Source: VAYN01 sp964540905
GTDB taxonomy: Bacteria; Actinomycetota; Thermoleophilia; Solirubrobacterales; 70-9
Reading direction: 5' to 3'
DNA length: 46,762 bases
Assembly (NCBI GenBank): GCA_964540905.1
Contig: CAZIOS010000020.1
Location: forward strand, 1 to 46,762
Positions 35,561-43,745 of this stretch are shown one piece after another. The notes under the pieces were generated by a model. That model saw only the letters and a list, made by a program, of their open reading frames with translations. It did no database searches and had not been told where the DNA came from. Each line of letters starts with the position of its first letter. Position 1 is the stretch's first letter. The translations under genes and the position numbers were made by a program.

Positions 35561-38149
35561 TCAGCCTGCCAGCTCGACGCGGCCGGCCAGGTTCAGCGCC
35601 GTCAGCGCGATCGCCCCCGGCGCCGCGTCCCCGCGCCGGCGCAGGAGCAGGCGGCGGCGGGCGCCGGGCTCGAGCGCGAGGGCGTCGTCGGCGGGCTCGA
35701 GGCCGGGCGCGTGGACGCGCAGGCCGTGGACGAAGCGCGCGCACTCAAGCTCGAGCTCGACGCCGCCGTCAGAGCGCTGGCGCGCCCGCGCCCGCAGCCC
35801 CAGCTCCGCCGCCGTCTCGACCGCGGTCGGCCTGCCGGCCGGGAACAGCACCGCCTGCGAGAGCGGCTCGGCGCCCTCCTCGCCACCGCGCTCGAGGCTG
35901 GCGACGATCAGCCGCTGCGCCGGCGGCCCGAAGCGATAGGCCCAGGAGGCGTCGACGAAGCGACCCAGCATCGACTCCACGTTACGGGTCGCCGCCGAGT
36001 GCGGCGCGAGCTCGATCTCCTCGCTGGCCTCGCCCACCTGGTGCTCGAAGTCGCGGTAGAGGCTGACCCGCAGCCGTGCCGCCAGCGGCGCGGGACCGTC
36101 GTGGGCGAGGTGGACGTCGACCCCGCCGAGTCCCTCGTCGCTGATCCAGACCGCGCTCGGCGCCAGTGCCCGGCGCAGGTGGTGGTAGGCGACCTTGGGC
36201 TCGCCGGCGCGGTCGAGCAGGCCCCATCCCGCGCCGGCGGCCAGGTCGCGCAGCCAGAGCACGATGCCGCCGCGGCAGGGCGAGCCGGCGCGGCGCCACT
36301 CGCCGAAGACCGCCGCCATCAGTTCGCCGGAGACGGCGCGCGAGAGCTCCAGGTAGCGCCCGGGGTCCTGGTCCCGCAGCGCCGCCGGGTCGAGCCCGAA
36401 CAGCTCGCCGAGGTAGTGGTCGCGGACGTCCTCGAAGTCCCACTCGGCGCCGGCGTCGCGCGGCACCCCGGCTTTCCAGGCCGGCCCGGTCAGCGCCGCC
36501 GCGGTCGGCGCGGCGCCGAGCAGCGCCGCGACCGCCGCCTCGGCGGGGACGTTGGACAGGGCCAGGCACTCGGAGGCGAAGCGGACGGCCGCCGCGCGGG
36601 CGTCGCCGAGCGGACGCCGGTAGCCGCCGACGCCGAAGTAGTTGGCGACGCCGCGGTCGGGCCGGAACGGCATCTCGCCCTCGCCGCCGCAGGGGGCCGA
36701 GGGCAGGTAGGGGACGCCGGGGGCGACCTCGGCGCAGAGCCGCGGCAACAGCTCGCCGAACAGCTCGCCCCGCCCCAGCGCCGGGTCGAGCCCCATCATC
36801 GCCACCTGCTGCTCGACCTCGCTGTTGCCGCAGAGGACGGCGAGGCTGGGCCGGCCGGCAAGGCCCGCCAGCGCCTGCCGCGCCTCGCGCTCGACCAGGG
36901 ACCGGAACCCGGCGTCGGCGACCGGGTAGTCGAAGTTGGCGAACATGAAGTCCTGCCAGACGAGGATCCCGAGCTCGTCGCAGAGGTCGTGGAACTCGGC
37001 GCTCTCGTAGGCGGCGGTGCCGACGACGCGGACCAGATTGAGGCCGGCGCCGCGCGCCCGCTCCAGGGTCTCGCGCAGCTGCTGCCGGGAGGGAGCCAGG
37101 CCGACCGGGTCGACCGGGGTCCAGACGGCGCCGCGGACGAAGACCGGGACGCCGTTGAGGTGCAGGTCGAGGCCATCGACGAGCGGGTCGTGGGCGGCGT
37201 CGGGGCCGGGCGCCAGCTCGCGGAAGCCGACCCGGCCGCCGTCGAGCTCGACCGGCTCGCCGTCTCCCTGTCCAGCGCCGATCCGCAGCCGCACCTCGTG
37301 TAGCGCCGGCTCGCCATGCGTGTGCGGCCACCAGCGGGCGACCGCGGGGACGCGCAGCTCGCCGCTCGCCTCGACCCCGTCCTCGCTGGGCGCGAGCGCC
37401 AGCGCGGCGCGGTGGGCGCCGGAGGGACCGCTGAGCTCGACCTCGACCTCGCTTGGGATCTCACCGCCGAGCGCCCGCAGCGTCGCCACCACCGCGAGCA
37501 CGCCGTCCTCGCCGTCGAGCGTGGCGCGGAGGTCGAGCCGCCCGAGCGCGAAGCGGCGGCGGCGCTCCAGCCGCAGCGGCCGCCAGGGCCCGACCGCGGC
37601 CGGCCCCGGGGCGATGCCCGGCGCCCGTCCCAGCAGCATCGTCCGCTGGAAGCGCAGGCCGCCCTCGGCCAGCCGCGTGCGCCAGCGTGCCCGCGGCTTG
37701 CGCGGCGCCTTCAGCAGCGGCCCGAGGGCGCGGCAGCGGATCGCCAACTGCGCGCCCGTCATTTCTCCCGCTATACGGGAGAAATGACGGGCGCGCTCGG
37801 TCAGGTCGACCTCGGCGGCGGCGAACATCGACTCGCCGGCATGGGTCAGCTCGCCGTCGAGGTAGACCTCGTACACGCTGGCGACGCCGTCGAGGCAGAG
37901 CATCAGCTCTTCGTCCCCACTCAGCGCCGGCAGCTCGATTTCGGTGCGGAACCACCAGTCCTCGGCGTCGAAGTCGTGCGCGTCCCCCGGCGCCCAGCGG
38001 CCGGCGTCGCGCAGCGCCGCCGCGGCGGTGCCGGGGACGCTCGCCGGCAGCCACCCGAGCCCGTCGATCGCCGCCGGATCGGGATGCGAGTCGGGGGCGC
38101 AGGGGGCCGCCTCCCAGCCCGCGTCCAGCAGCCGCTCAGAGGAGGGCAT
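35561..38149 (-). CDS. Glycoside hydrolase family 2, beta-mannosidase-like
   Basis: An 862-residue protein with the GH2 layout: N-terminal sugar-binding jelly roll (1-200, with DAEDWWFRTEIELP), immunoglobulin-like sandwich (200-310), TIM barrel from about 315 (DLHLNGVPVFVRGAVWTP), and C-terminal beta domains. The acid/base is Glu444 in LCGNSEVEQQ and the likely nucleophile is Glu527 in RFASECLALS. There is no signal peptide, so it is cytoplasmic. A 47-base palindrome interrupts the jelly roll at codons 118-133. It overlaps the DUF1839 gene by 14 bases, so it belongs to the carrier-protein operon. The substrate is unknown and it may hydrolyse or bind a glycoside of the operon's product. Confidence 0.82.
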   Translation of the reverse strand: MPSSERLLDAGWEAAPCAPDSHPDPAAIDGLGWLPASVPGTAAAALRDAGRWAPGDAHDFDAEDWWFRTEIELPALSGDEELMLCLDGVASVYEVYLDGELTHAGESMFAAAEVDLTERARHFSRIAGEMTGAQLAIRCRALGPLLKAPRKPRARWRTRLAEGGLRFQRTMLLGRAPGIAPGPAAVGPWRPLRLERRRRFALGRLDLRATLDGEDGVLAVVATLRALGGEIPSEVEVELSGPSGAHRAALALAPSEDGVEASGELRVPAVARWWPHTHGEPALHEVRLRIGAGQGDGEPVELDGGRVGFRELAPGPDAAHDPLVDGLDLHLNGVPVFVRGAVWTPVDPVGLAPSRQQLRETLERARGAGLNLVRVVGTAAYESAEFHDLCDELGILVWQDFMFANFDYPVADAGFRSLVEREARQALAGLAGRPSLAVLCGNSEVEQQVAMMGLDPALGRGELFGELLPRLCAEVAPGVPYLPSAPCGGEGEMPFRPDRGVANYFGVGGYRRPLGDARAAAVRFASECLALSNVPAEAAVAALLGAAPTAAALTGPAWKAGVPRDAGAEWDFEDVRDHYLGELFGLDPAALRDQDPGRYLELSRAVSGELMAAVFGEWRRAGSPCRGGIVLWLRDLAAGAGWGLLDRAGEPKVAYHHLRRALAPSAVWISDEGLGGVDVHLAHDGPAPLAARLRVSLYRDFEHQVGEASEEIELAPHSAATRNVESMLGRFVDASWAYRFGPPAQRLIVASLERGGEEGAEPLSQAVLFPAGRPTAVETAAELGLRARARQRSDGGVELELECARFVHGLRVHAPGLEPADDALALEPGARRRLLLRRRGDAAPGAIALTALNLAGRVELAG
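37750..37796. repeat. 47-base palindrome inside the GH2 gene
   Basis: Arms 37750-37770 and 37776-37796 are perfect 21-base reverse complements around the loop CTATA. The arm contains GCCCGTCATTTCTCCCG. On the coding strand it encodes RHFSRIAGEMTG within the GH2 jelly roll. On the opposite strand nearly the same peptide, RHFSRYTGEMTG, would be read, so either orientation of the element adds the same residues. It is AT-richer than its surroundings. Confidence 0.85.
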
Positions 38150-39110
38150 CGCCAAGCTCCGAGAAGCTCTGCTCCCAGGCGGCGGCAAGCTCGGCCAGCG
38201 CCGGCCCGGGGTCGAACTCGCGGCGGCGAGCGAGCTTGAAGGAGAGTGCCTTGCTGCCCTCGACGATCCGCCCCATCGCCGCCACCGCCGCCTCGCCCTC
38301 GGCGCCGAGCAGCCACCCGACCTGGGCGGCACCGGCCTCGAAGGCGGAGCCGACCATCCGCACGGTGGCGAAGGCGTAGTCGTGGTAGGCGGCGGCGTCG
38401 CCGGCCAGCAGCCGCGGCAGGTCGCGGCCGAGCTGGGCGCCGAAGCGCTCGAAGGGGTTGCTCGCCGGCCGCGCGGCGACGGCGCGGCCGAGCAGCTCGC
38501 GCGCCACCGCCCGCAGCTCCTCGCCGTCCAGGTGGGGGCCGGCGTCGAAGCGGGCGAGCTCGGTGTAGGGGGGCAGCACGTCGTCGGCGAGGGGGCGGCC
38601 GAGGCGGAAGACGCCGCGGTAGTCCTCGCCCGCGAGCTCGAAGTAGCCGGGGCCGTGGAAGTAGCGCAGGCGCTCGCCCTCGCGGTCGATCGACTCGGCG
38701 ACGACCGAGGACTTGACGTGCTCGCGGCGGTAGCTGGTGGCGGCGGTGTCGGGCAGGTACCAGGAATCGAGCTCGACGACCAGCGTCCGCCCCGCCTCGA
38801 TCTGCTCGGCGATCTGGTCCGGCAGCGGCCGGTAGGGCTGCATCTCGTGGATGTCGATCCCGTAGAGCCGCTCGAGGTCCTCCGGGCGCGGCTTGAAGAA
38901 GGTCCACTGGTCGCCCTCGAAGTCGACTTCCAGGGCGCAGGCCATCATCGCCAGCGGCTCCTCGCCGCGGGCGTGGACGAGCTCGATCAGGATGTCGGTG
39001 TAGCAGTTGGTTTCCGGGTAGACGCGGTCGGTCGCGTGCAGCGAGTGGCGCCCGTAGCCCGCCGGGTCGAGCCCGAGCAGGCTGACCATGCCGCCGCCGG
39101 TGGCGCTCAT
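38136..39110 (-). CDS. DUF1839 family protein
   Basis: A 324-residue protein matching, from memory, the DUF1839 family, whose function is unknown. Visible parts are ATDRVYPETNCYTDILIELVH, MMACALEVDFEGDQWTFFKP, LYGIDIHEMQPYRPL and VVELDSWYLPDTAATSYRR, then a helical C-terminal half. It is soluble with no signal peptide. Its ATG overlaps the stop of the synthetase-like ligase gene by four bases (ATGA), so the two proteins are made together. Family members are known to sit beside amino acid:carrier-protein ligases, which suggests it accepts or moves the loaded amino acid. Confidence 0.8.
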   Translation of the reverse strand: MSATGGGMVSLLGLDPAGYGRHSLHATDRVYPETNCYTDILIELVHARGEEPLAMMACALEVDFEGDQWTFFKPRPEDLERLYGIDIHEMQPYRPLPDQIAEQIEAGRTLVVELDSWYLPDTAATSYRREHVKSSVVAESIDREGERLRYFHGPGYFELAGEDYRGVFRLGRPLADDVLPPYTELARFDAGPHLDGEELRAVARELLGRAVAARPASNPFERFGAQLGRDLPRLLAGDAAAYHDYAFATVRMVGSAFEAGAAQVGWLLGAEGEAAVAAMGRIVEGSKALSFKLARRREFDPGPALAELAAAWEQSFSELGDALL

Positions 39111-40039
39111 CGCAGCCCCAGCTCCTCCGCCACCGCGGCCGGCCACTCGTCCGGGCGCAGGCCGTGGCGGCGCAGCAGCGCCAGCGCGATCCGCTCGAGG
39201 CCGAAGCCGAGGCAGGCGGTGTGGGCGCCGGCGCCGTCCTCCATCTCGAGCCCGTAGACCGCGGCGAAGTGGTCCTGGTGGTAGTTGAAGGAGGCGATCG
39301 CGGTCGGCTCCGGGCCGGCGATCGGCGCCAGCACCTCGAACTTCAGCTCCTGGGCGCGCTGGCTGCGGGCCAGCAGGCGGCCGCTGCGGCCGAAGAAGGG
39401 GTCGTTGGCGACGTCGAAGCGCGCCTCGAGCCCGACCGCCCGCAGCAGCGCGACCGAACGGTCGCGCCAGGTGTCGCGCCAGGCGGCGACCGTCTTTGGC
39501 TCGCCGATGCGGACGATCTCGCGCTGGTGGAAGACCTGCAGCCGCGCCGGGTCGCCGGAGGGCTCGTGGCGGAAGACGTAGGAGCCGCCGGCGTCGACCG
39601 TGACCCCGCCGGCGGCCAGCGGCCCGCGGGCGGCGATCGCCGGGTAGACCGGATAGCAGGCGGCCGGGGTGAGGACGAGGTCGGTCGGGCCCTGGAACTC
39701 GCTCCAGTCCTGGTGGCACTCGGCCCGCTCGGCTTGCTCGGCGGCCTGCTCCTCGTCGCCGGCGAAGCCGAAGACCGAGCCGGCCAGGTGCGGGAACGAC
39801 TTCAGGTAGCCGATCGACTCCAGCTGCTGGCGCGGCAGCAGCGGCGGGAAGGCAAGCCGCTGCGGGCCGTCGGCCGCCGCCGCGGCGCTGACCCGGGCGT
39901 CGAAGGCGAGCCGCACCCGCTCGAAGTCCTCGCCGCGCCCGTAGACGCCGGCGACGCCGCTCTCGATCAGCAGCCCCGCGTCCAGGAGGTCGGCGAGGAA
40001 CTCCGCCTGCTCCGGCGTGCCGGGACGGAACTCGGCCAT
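39107..40039 (-). CDS. Amino acid:[carrier protein] ligase, class II synthetase-like
   Basis: A 310-residue homologue of the catalytic core of atypical, zinc-dependent seryl-tRNA synthetases, lacking a tRNA-binding arm. Motif 2 is YVFRHEPSGDPARLQVFHQREI (as FRHEPSGDP then VFHQREIVRIG) and motif 3 is CLGFGLERIALAL. The three zinc ligands are Cys128, Glu174 and Cys276, with spacing like the described Bradyrhizobium enzymes. Known relatives activate glycine or alanine with ATP and load it on the phosphopantetheine arm of a small carrier protein instead of tRNA. The matching carrier is the first gene of this operon. Which amino acid is used cannot be read from the sequence. Confidence 0.88.
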   Translation of the reverse strand: MAEFRPGTPEQAEFLADLLDAGLLIESGVAGVYGRGEDFERVRLAFDARVSAAAAADGPQRLAFPPLLPRQQLESIGYLKSFPHLAGSVFGFAGDEEQAAEQAERAECHQDWSEFQGPTDLVLTPAACYPVYPAIAARGPLAAGGVTVDAGGSYVFRHEPSGDPARLQVFHQREIVRIGEPKTVAAWRDTWRDRSVALLRAVGLEARFDVANDPFFGRSGRLLARSQRAQELKFEVLAPIAGPEPTAIASFNYHQDHFAAVYGLEMEDGAGAHTACLGFGLERIALALLRRHGLRPDEWPAAVAEELGLR

Positions 40040-40041
40040 GA

Positions 40042-41217
40042 CTACACGTCCTTGGCGATCAGCAGCAGGCTCGCGTCGGTCTTGTGGATGCGCTCGTTGG
40101 CGACCATCAGGCAGCCGGACATCGCGTCGCGCAGGTGGCGGCCGACGCTGAAGGGGGTGTCGTTCTTGTAGCCGACGATGCCGCAGACCCCGAGCGCGTC
40201 CTGGCAGACCCGCGGCGCCTGCTCGGAGGCGGCGATCTTGAGGTTGTTGAAGCGCAGGATCGTCGCCATCTCGGCCAGCTTGGCGCGGTCGGAGTCGCAG
40301 ACGTCGCCGTACTCGCGCAGCGCCAGCGAGACCTCGGCCCGCAGCAGCGAGAGCTGGCTCATCAGCTCCGAGAGCCGCATCGCCGCCGGCAGCGGCTCGC
40401 CCGGCTTGCGCTTGGCGGCGGCGCGGACGAAGGCGCGGGCGCGGTCGAAGGCGTCGGTGGCGATCCCGAGCCAGACGTGCGACCAGAGGATGTGGGAGAT
40501 CGGCGTCATCGACTCGCAGGAGATCGTCGCGAACGGCGCCGCCAGCACCTGCTCGACCGGGACCCGGCCGCGGACGACGAAGCCGGGCGAGCAGGTACCG
40601 CGCATGCCCAGCGGGTCCCAGGTCCCCTGCGGCTCCAGCTCGACGTCCTGGCGCCGGCTCAGGGCCAGCACCTGGTCGCCGGGCTCGGCCTCGGGGGCGC
40701 GGCGCAGGGTGGTGAGGAAGGCGTCGGCGTGGCCGCCGTAGGAGACGGTCGGCGCCTGCTTCTCGAAGCTGGAGACCCCGTCGACCGGGCCGGAGAGGGC
40801 CGCGACCGACTTGCCCATGTCGCCGCCGGTGCCGACCTCGGAGGTGATCGAGGCGACCAGCAGCTGGCGCTCGGCGAGCTCGCGCAGGTAGCCCTCGAAC
40901 CAGCCGGAGCCGTCGAGGTGGCGGACCATGCAGGCGACCTGGATCTGGTGCATGGCGAAGACCATCGCGGTGGCGGCGCAGCGGCGGCCGAGCTCGAAGC
41001 AGGCCTCGGCGACGGCCTCGAAGGAGGCGCCGGCACCGCCGAGCTCGGCGGGCACGAAGGCGGAGAGGGCGCCGGCCTCGCGCAGGGCGTCGACGGCCTC
41101 GTGGGGGAAGCGCGCCTCGCGGTCGACCGCGTCGGCGCTGGGAGCGGCGACCTCGGCGGCGATGCGGCGGGCCGCCGCGATCAGCTCCTGGTCGCGGCTG
41201 GAGACGGCGACGCTCAT
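40042..41217 (-). CDS. Acyl-CoA dehydrogenase-like flavoprotein of the carrier-protein operon
   Basis: A 391-residue protein with the acyl-CoA dehydrogenase fold: N-terminal helices (RRIAAEVAAPSADAVDREAR, FVPAELGGAGASFEAVAEA), middle domain (VASITSEVGTGGDMGKS, LGMRGTCSPGFVV) and C-terminal helices (LGVCGIVGYKNDTPFSVGRH). After LRDA the usual catalytic (Y/I)EGT segment is replaced by SGCLMVANERIH, with Val at the position of the usual Glu. It may therefore act on an unusual thioester such as an aminoacyl-carrier protein, or work by another base. The ATG overlaps the carrier-protein stop (ATGA). Substrate is inferred from the operon. Confidence 0.78.
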   Translation of the reverse strand: MSVAVSSRDQELIAAARRIAAEVAAPSADAVDREARFPHEAVDALREAGALSAFVPAELGGAGASFEAVAEACFELGRRCAATAMVFAMHQIQVACMVRHLDGSGWFEGYLRELAERQLLVASITSEVGTGGDMGKSVAALSGPVDGVSSFEKQAPTVSYGGHADAFLTTLRRAPEAEPGDQVLALSRRQDVELEPQGTWDPLGMRGTCSPGFVVRGRVPVEQVLAAPFATISCESMTPISHILWSHVWLGIATDAFDRARAFVRAAAKRKPGEPLPAAMRLSELMSQLSLLRAEVSLALREYGDVCDSDRAKLAEMATILRFNNLKIAASEQAPRVCQDALGVCGIVGYKNDTPFSVGRHLRDAMSGCLMVANERIHKTDASLLLIAKDV

Positions 41218-41459
41218 ACCGCCGCCGACCTGACCTCCGCCAGCGCCGCGGCGATCGAGTCGACGCTTTCGAAGACGCTGCGCTTCAGCATCGAGTCGAG
41301 GAACTCGAGGTCGAAGCTGTCCTCGAGCGCGATCATCACGTTGACACTCGCGTGCGAGGTCATCCCGGCCTGGTAGAGGTCGGCGTCGTCGGCCAGCGTC
41401 TCGATCGGGACCGAGAGCTGCCCGTGCTCGGAGATGACCTGTCGAATCTGCTCCTTCAT
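41214..41459 (-). CDS. Aminoacyl carrier protein (phosphopantetheine-binding)
   Basis: An 81-residue four-helix carrier protein. The attachment serine is Ser35 in the motif YQAGMTSHASVNVMIALED, a form typical, from memory, of the carriers paired with synthetase-like ligases, rather than the DSL of fatty-acid carriers. It is strongly acidic in helices 1 and 3. It is the first gene of a minus-strand run of carrier, dehydrogenase, ligase, DUF1839, GH2 and hydrolase, joined by overlaps or gaps of at most eight bases. A 70-base spacer separates it from acpS upstream, where its promoter may lie. Confidence 0.88.
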   Translation of the reverse strand: MKEQIRQVISEHGQLSVPIETLADDADLYQAGMTSHASVNVMIALEDSFDLEFLDSMLKRSVFESVDSIAAALAEVRSAAV

Positions 41460-41529
41460 TGCCTCTCACCAATCGGCGGCGCCGCCGCCGTTCTTTAACC
41501 CAGATCGGCCGGAACCGATGCGGACGGAC

Positions 41530-41907
41530 CTAGGAGGTTACGACCGCCGCCGCCGCGTAGTCGCCCTCGTGGGTGAGACTGACCGCGAGCCGCTCGACCC
41601 CGGCCCGCGCCGCCAGCTCGGCGGGGTGGCCGCAGAGCTCGATCCGGACCTGGCCGGAGGGCTCGCGGCGCAGCTCGATGTCGGTCAGCCGCACCCCCTC
41701 GCCGCTGCCGAGCGCCTTCATCGTCGCCTCCTTGGCGGCGAAGCGGGCGGCCAGCCGCGCCGGGTCGACGCCGCCGTCGGCGGCGCGGCAGTCGTCGACC
41801 TCGCGCGGCGTGTAGATCCGCTCCAGGTAGTGGGCGGCGTGCTCGCCCGCCAGCGCCTCGGCCACGGCGGCGACGGCGACCAGGTCGATGCCGATCCCGA
41901 GCGCCAT
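41530..41907 (-). CDS. acpS: Holo-[acyl carrier protein] synthase
   Basis: A 125-residue phosphopantetheinyl transferase of the AcpS type, which moves the 4'-phosphopantetheine arm from CoA to carrier-protein serine. The N-terminus GIGIDLVAVAAVAEAL has the metal-binding Asp, and ARFAAKEATMKALGSGEG has the catalytic Glu/Lys. VSLTHEGDYAAAAVV closes the fold. It lies 19 bases after pckG and 70 bases before the aminoacyl carrier gene on the same strand, so it can serve that carrier as well as the fatty-acid one. Confidence 0.9.
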   Translation of the reverse strand: MALGIGIDLVAVAAVAEALAGEHAAHYLERIYTPREVDDCRAADGGVDPARLAARFAAKEATMKALGSGEGVRLTDIELRREPSGQVRIELCGHPAELAARAGVERLAVSLTHEGDYAAAAVVTS

Positions 41908-41926
41908 CGCCGTCAACGCCCCGGCC

Positions 41927-43735
41927 TCAGTCGAGGCGCTCTTCCAGCGCCTGCAGCTGCCGCTCGAGCGCATCCGGGAGCCGTTCGCCGAAGCGGGCGA
42001 GGTGCTCCCGGACCTGCGGCAGCTGCGCCTTGACCAGCTCGGCGTCGACGCTGAGCAGCTCCCGCATCGCCTCCTCGGAGACGCCCAGGCCCTCGGTGTC
42101 GATCGCGCCCTCGCTCGGCAGCAGGCCGATCGGGGTCTCGACCGCCTCGGCGGTGCCCTCGCAGCGGCGGAAGACCCACTCGAGGACGCGGCTGTTCTCG
42201 CCGAAGCCGGGCCAGAGGAACTTGCCGTCGGCGTCCTTGCGGAACCAGTTGACGTAGAAGACCCGCGGCAGGACCGCACCCTCGCGTTCGCCGGCCCTGA
42301 GCCAGTGGGCGAAGTAGTCGGCCATGTTGTAGCCGCAGAAGGGCAGCATCGCCATCGGGTCGAAGCGGAGCTGGCCGACCGCGCCGGCAGCGGCGGCGGT
42401 CGTCTCCGAGGACATCGTCGCCCCCATGAAGACCGCGTGCTCCCAGTCGAAGGCTTCCTGGACCAGCGGCACCACCGTCGCCCGGCGGCCGCCGAAGAGG
42501 AAGGCGTCGATCGGCACGCCGGCGGGATCCTCCCACTCGGGCGCGATCGAGGGGCACTGCGAGGCCGGCGTCGTGAAGCGCGCGTTCGGGTGCGCGGCCG
42601 GGACCTCGGAGTCCGGGGTCCAGTCGTTGCCGTGCCAGTCGATCGCGTGCGCGGGCGGCTCGCCGGTCATCCCCTCCCACCAGATGTCGCCGTCGTCGGT
42701 CTTGGCGCAGTTGGTGAAGATCGAGTTGCGCTCGATCGTGTCCATCGCGTTGGGGTTGGTCTTGTGGCTGGTGTTCGGGGCGACGCCGAAGAAGCCGGCC
42801 TCGGGGTTGACCGCGTAGAGGCGGCCGTCGGCGCCGAACTTCATCCAGGCGATGTCGTCGCCGATCGTCTCCACCTTCCAGTCCGGCAGGGTCGGGACCA
42901 GCATCGCCAGGTTGGTCTTGCCGCAGGCCGAGGGGAAGGCGCCGGTCACGTACTTGACCGTCCCCTCGGGCGAGGTCAGCTTGAGGATCAGCATGTGCTC
43001 CGCGAGCCAGCCCTCGTCGCGGGCCATCGCCGAGGCGATCCGCAGCGCAAAGCACTTCTTGCCGAGCAGCGCATTGCCGCCGTAGCCGGAGCCGAAGGAC
43101 CAGATTTCGCGCGTCTCCGGATAGTGGACGATGTACTTGTTGTCCTCGTTGCAGGGCCAGGAGACATCCTCGACGCCCTCGCCCAGCGGCATCCCGACCG
43201 AGTGCACGCAGGGGACGAAGGCGCCGTCGGCGCCGAGCACGTCGAGCGCGGGTTTGCCCATCCGGGTCATGATCCGCATCGAGACGGCAACGTAGGCGGA
43301 GTCCGTCAGCTGCACGCCGATTTCGGAGATCTCGGAGCCGAGCGGGCCCATCGAGAAGGGGACGACGTACATCGTGCGGCCCACCATCGAGCCCTTGAAC
43401 AGGCCGCTCAGCTCCTCGCGCATCGCGGCCGGGTCGCGCCAGTTGTTGGTCGGGCCGGCGTCGGCCTCGTCCTCGGAGCAGATGAAAGTGCGGTCTTCGA
43501 CCCGGGCGACGTCGGCGGGGTCGGAGAGGGCGAGGTAGGAGTTCGGCCGCTTGGCGTCGGCGAGGCGCTCGAAGGTGCCGGCGTCGATCAGGGTCTGCGC
43601 CAGGGAGTCGTACTCCTCGGCCGAGCCGTCGCACCAGTGCACGGCGTCGGGCTGGGTCAGGGATGCAATCTCCTCGACCCAGCCGGTCAGTTTGGCGTGG
43701 GTGGTCGGCGCCGGGGCCATGGTCAAGTCGCTCAT
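41927..43735 (-). CDS. pckG: Phosphoenolpyruvate carboxykinase (GTP)
   Basis: A 602-residue cytosolic enzyme converting oxaloacetate and GTP to PEP, GDP and CO2. The P-loop is GAFPSACGKTNLAM, with the catalytic Cys typical of GTP-dependent enzymes. NEDNKYIVHYPETREIWSFG, FLFGGRRATVVPLVQEAF and PFCGYNMADYFAHWL are strongly conserved. Length and motifs are intact. It would draw C4 acids from the ethylmalonyl-CoA route into gluconeogenesis. A lipoprotein gene lies 10 bases upstream on the same strand. Confidence 0.95.
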   Translation of the reverse strand: MSDLTMAPAPTTHAKLTGWVEEIASLTQPDAVHWCDGSAEEYDSLAQTLIDAGTFERLADAKRPNSYLALSDPADVARVEDRTFICSEDEADAGPTNNWRDPAAMREELSGLFKGSMVGRTMYVVPFSMGPLGSEISEIGVQLTDSAYVAVSMRIMTRMGKPALDVLGADGAFVPCVHSVGMPLGEGVEDVSWPCNEDNKYIVHYPETREIWSFGSGYGGNALLGKKCFALRIASAMARDEGWLAEHMLILKLTSPEGTVKYVTGAFPSACGKTNLAMLVPTLPDWKVETIGDDIAWMKFGADGRLYAVNPEAGFFGVAPNTSHKTNPNAMDTIERNSIFTNCAKTDDGDIWWEGMTGEPPAHAIDWHGNDWTPDSEVPAAHPNARFTTPASQCPSIAPEWEDPAGVPIDAFLFGGRRATVVPLVQEAFDWEHAVFMGATMSSETTAAAAGAVGQLRFDPMAMLPFCGYNMADYFAHWLRAGEREGAVLPRVFYVNWFRKDADGKFLWPGFGENSRVLEWVFRRCEGTAEAVETPIGLLPSEGAIDTEGLGVSEEAMRELLSVDAELVKAQLPQVREHLARFGERLPDALERQLQALEERLD

Positions 43736-43745
43736 TCGCCTCTCT

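Noticed and set aside
36166..36948. Arginine/proline-rich frame within the GH2 gene
   Set aside because: Composition is pure GC-skew shadow; the GH2 frame has clear active-site motifs.
41475..41490. GC-only inverted repeat between acpS and the carrier gene
   Set aside because: A simple alternating GGC/GCC run is common in this DNA, and no T-run lies on the proper side for the minus-strand transcripts.
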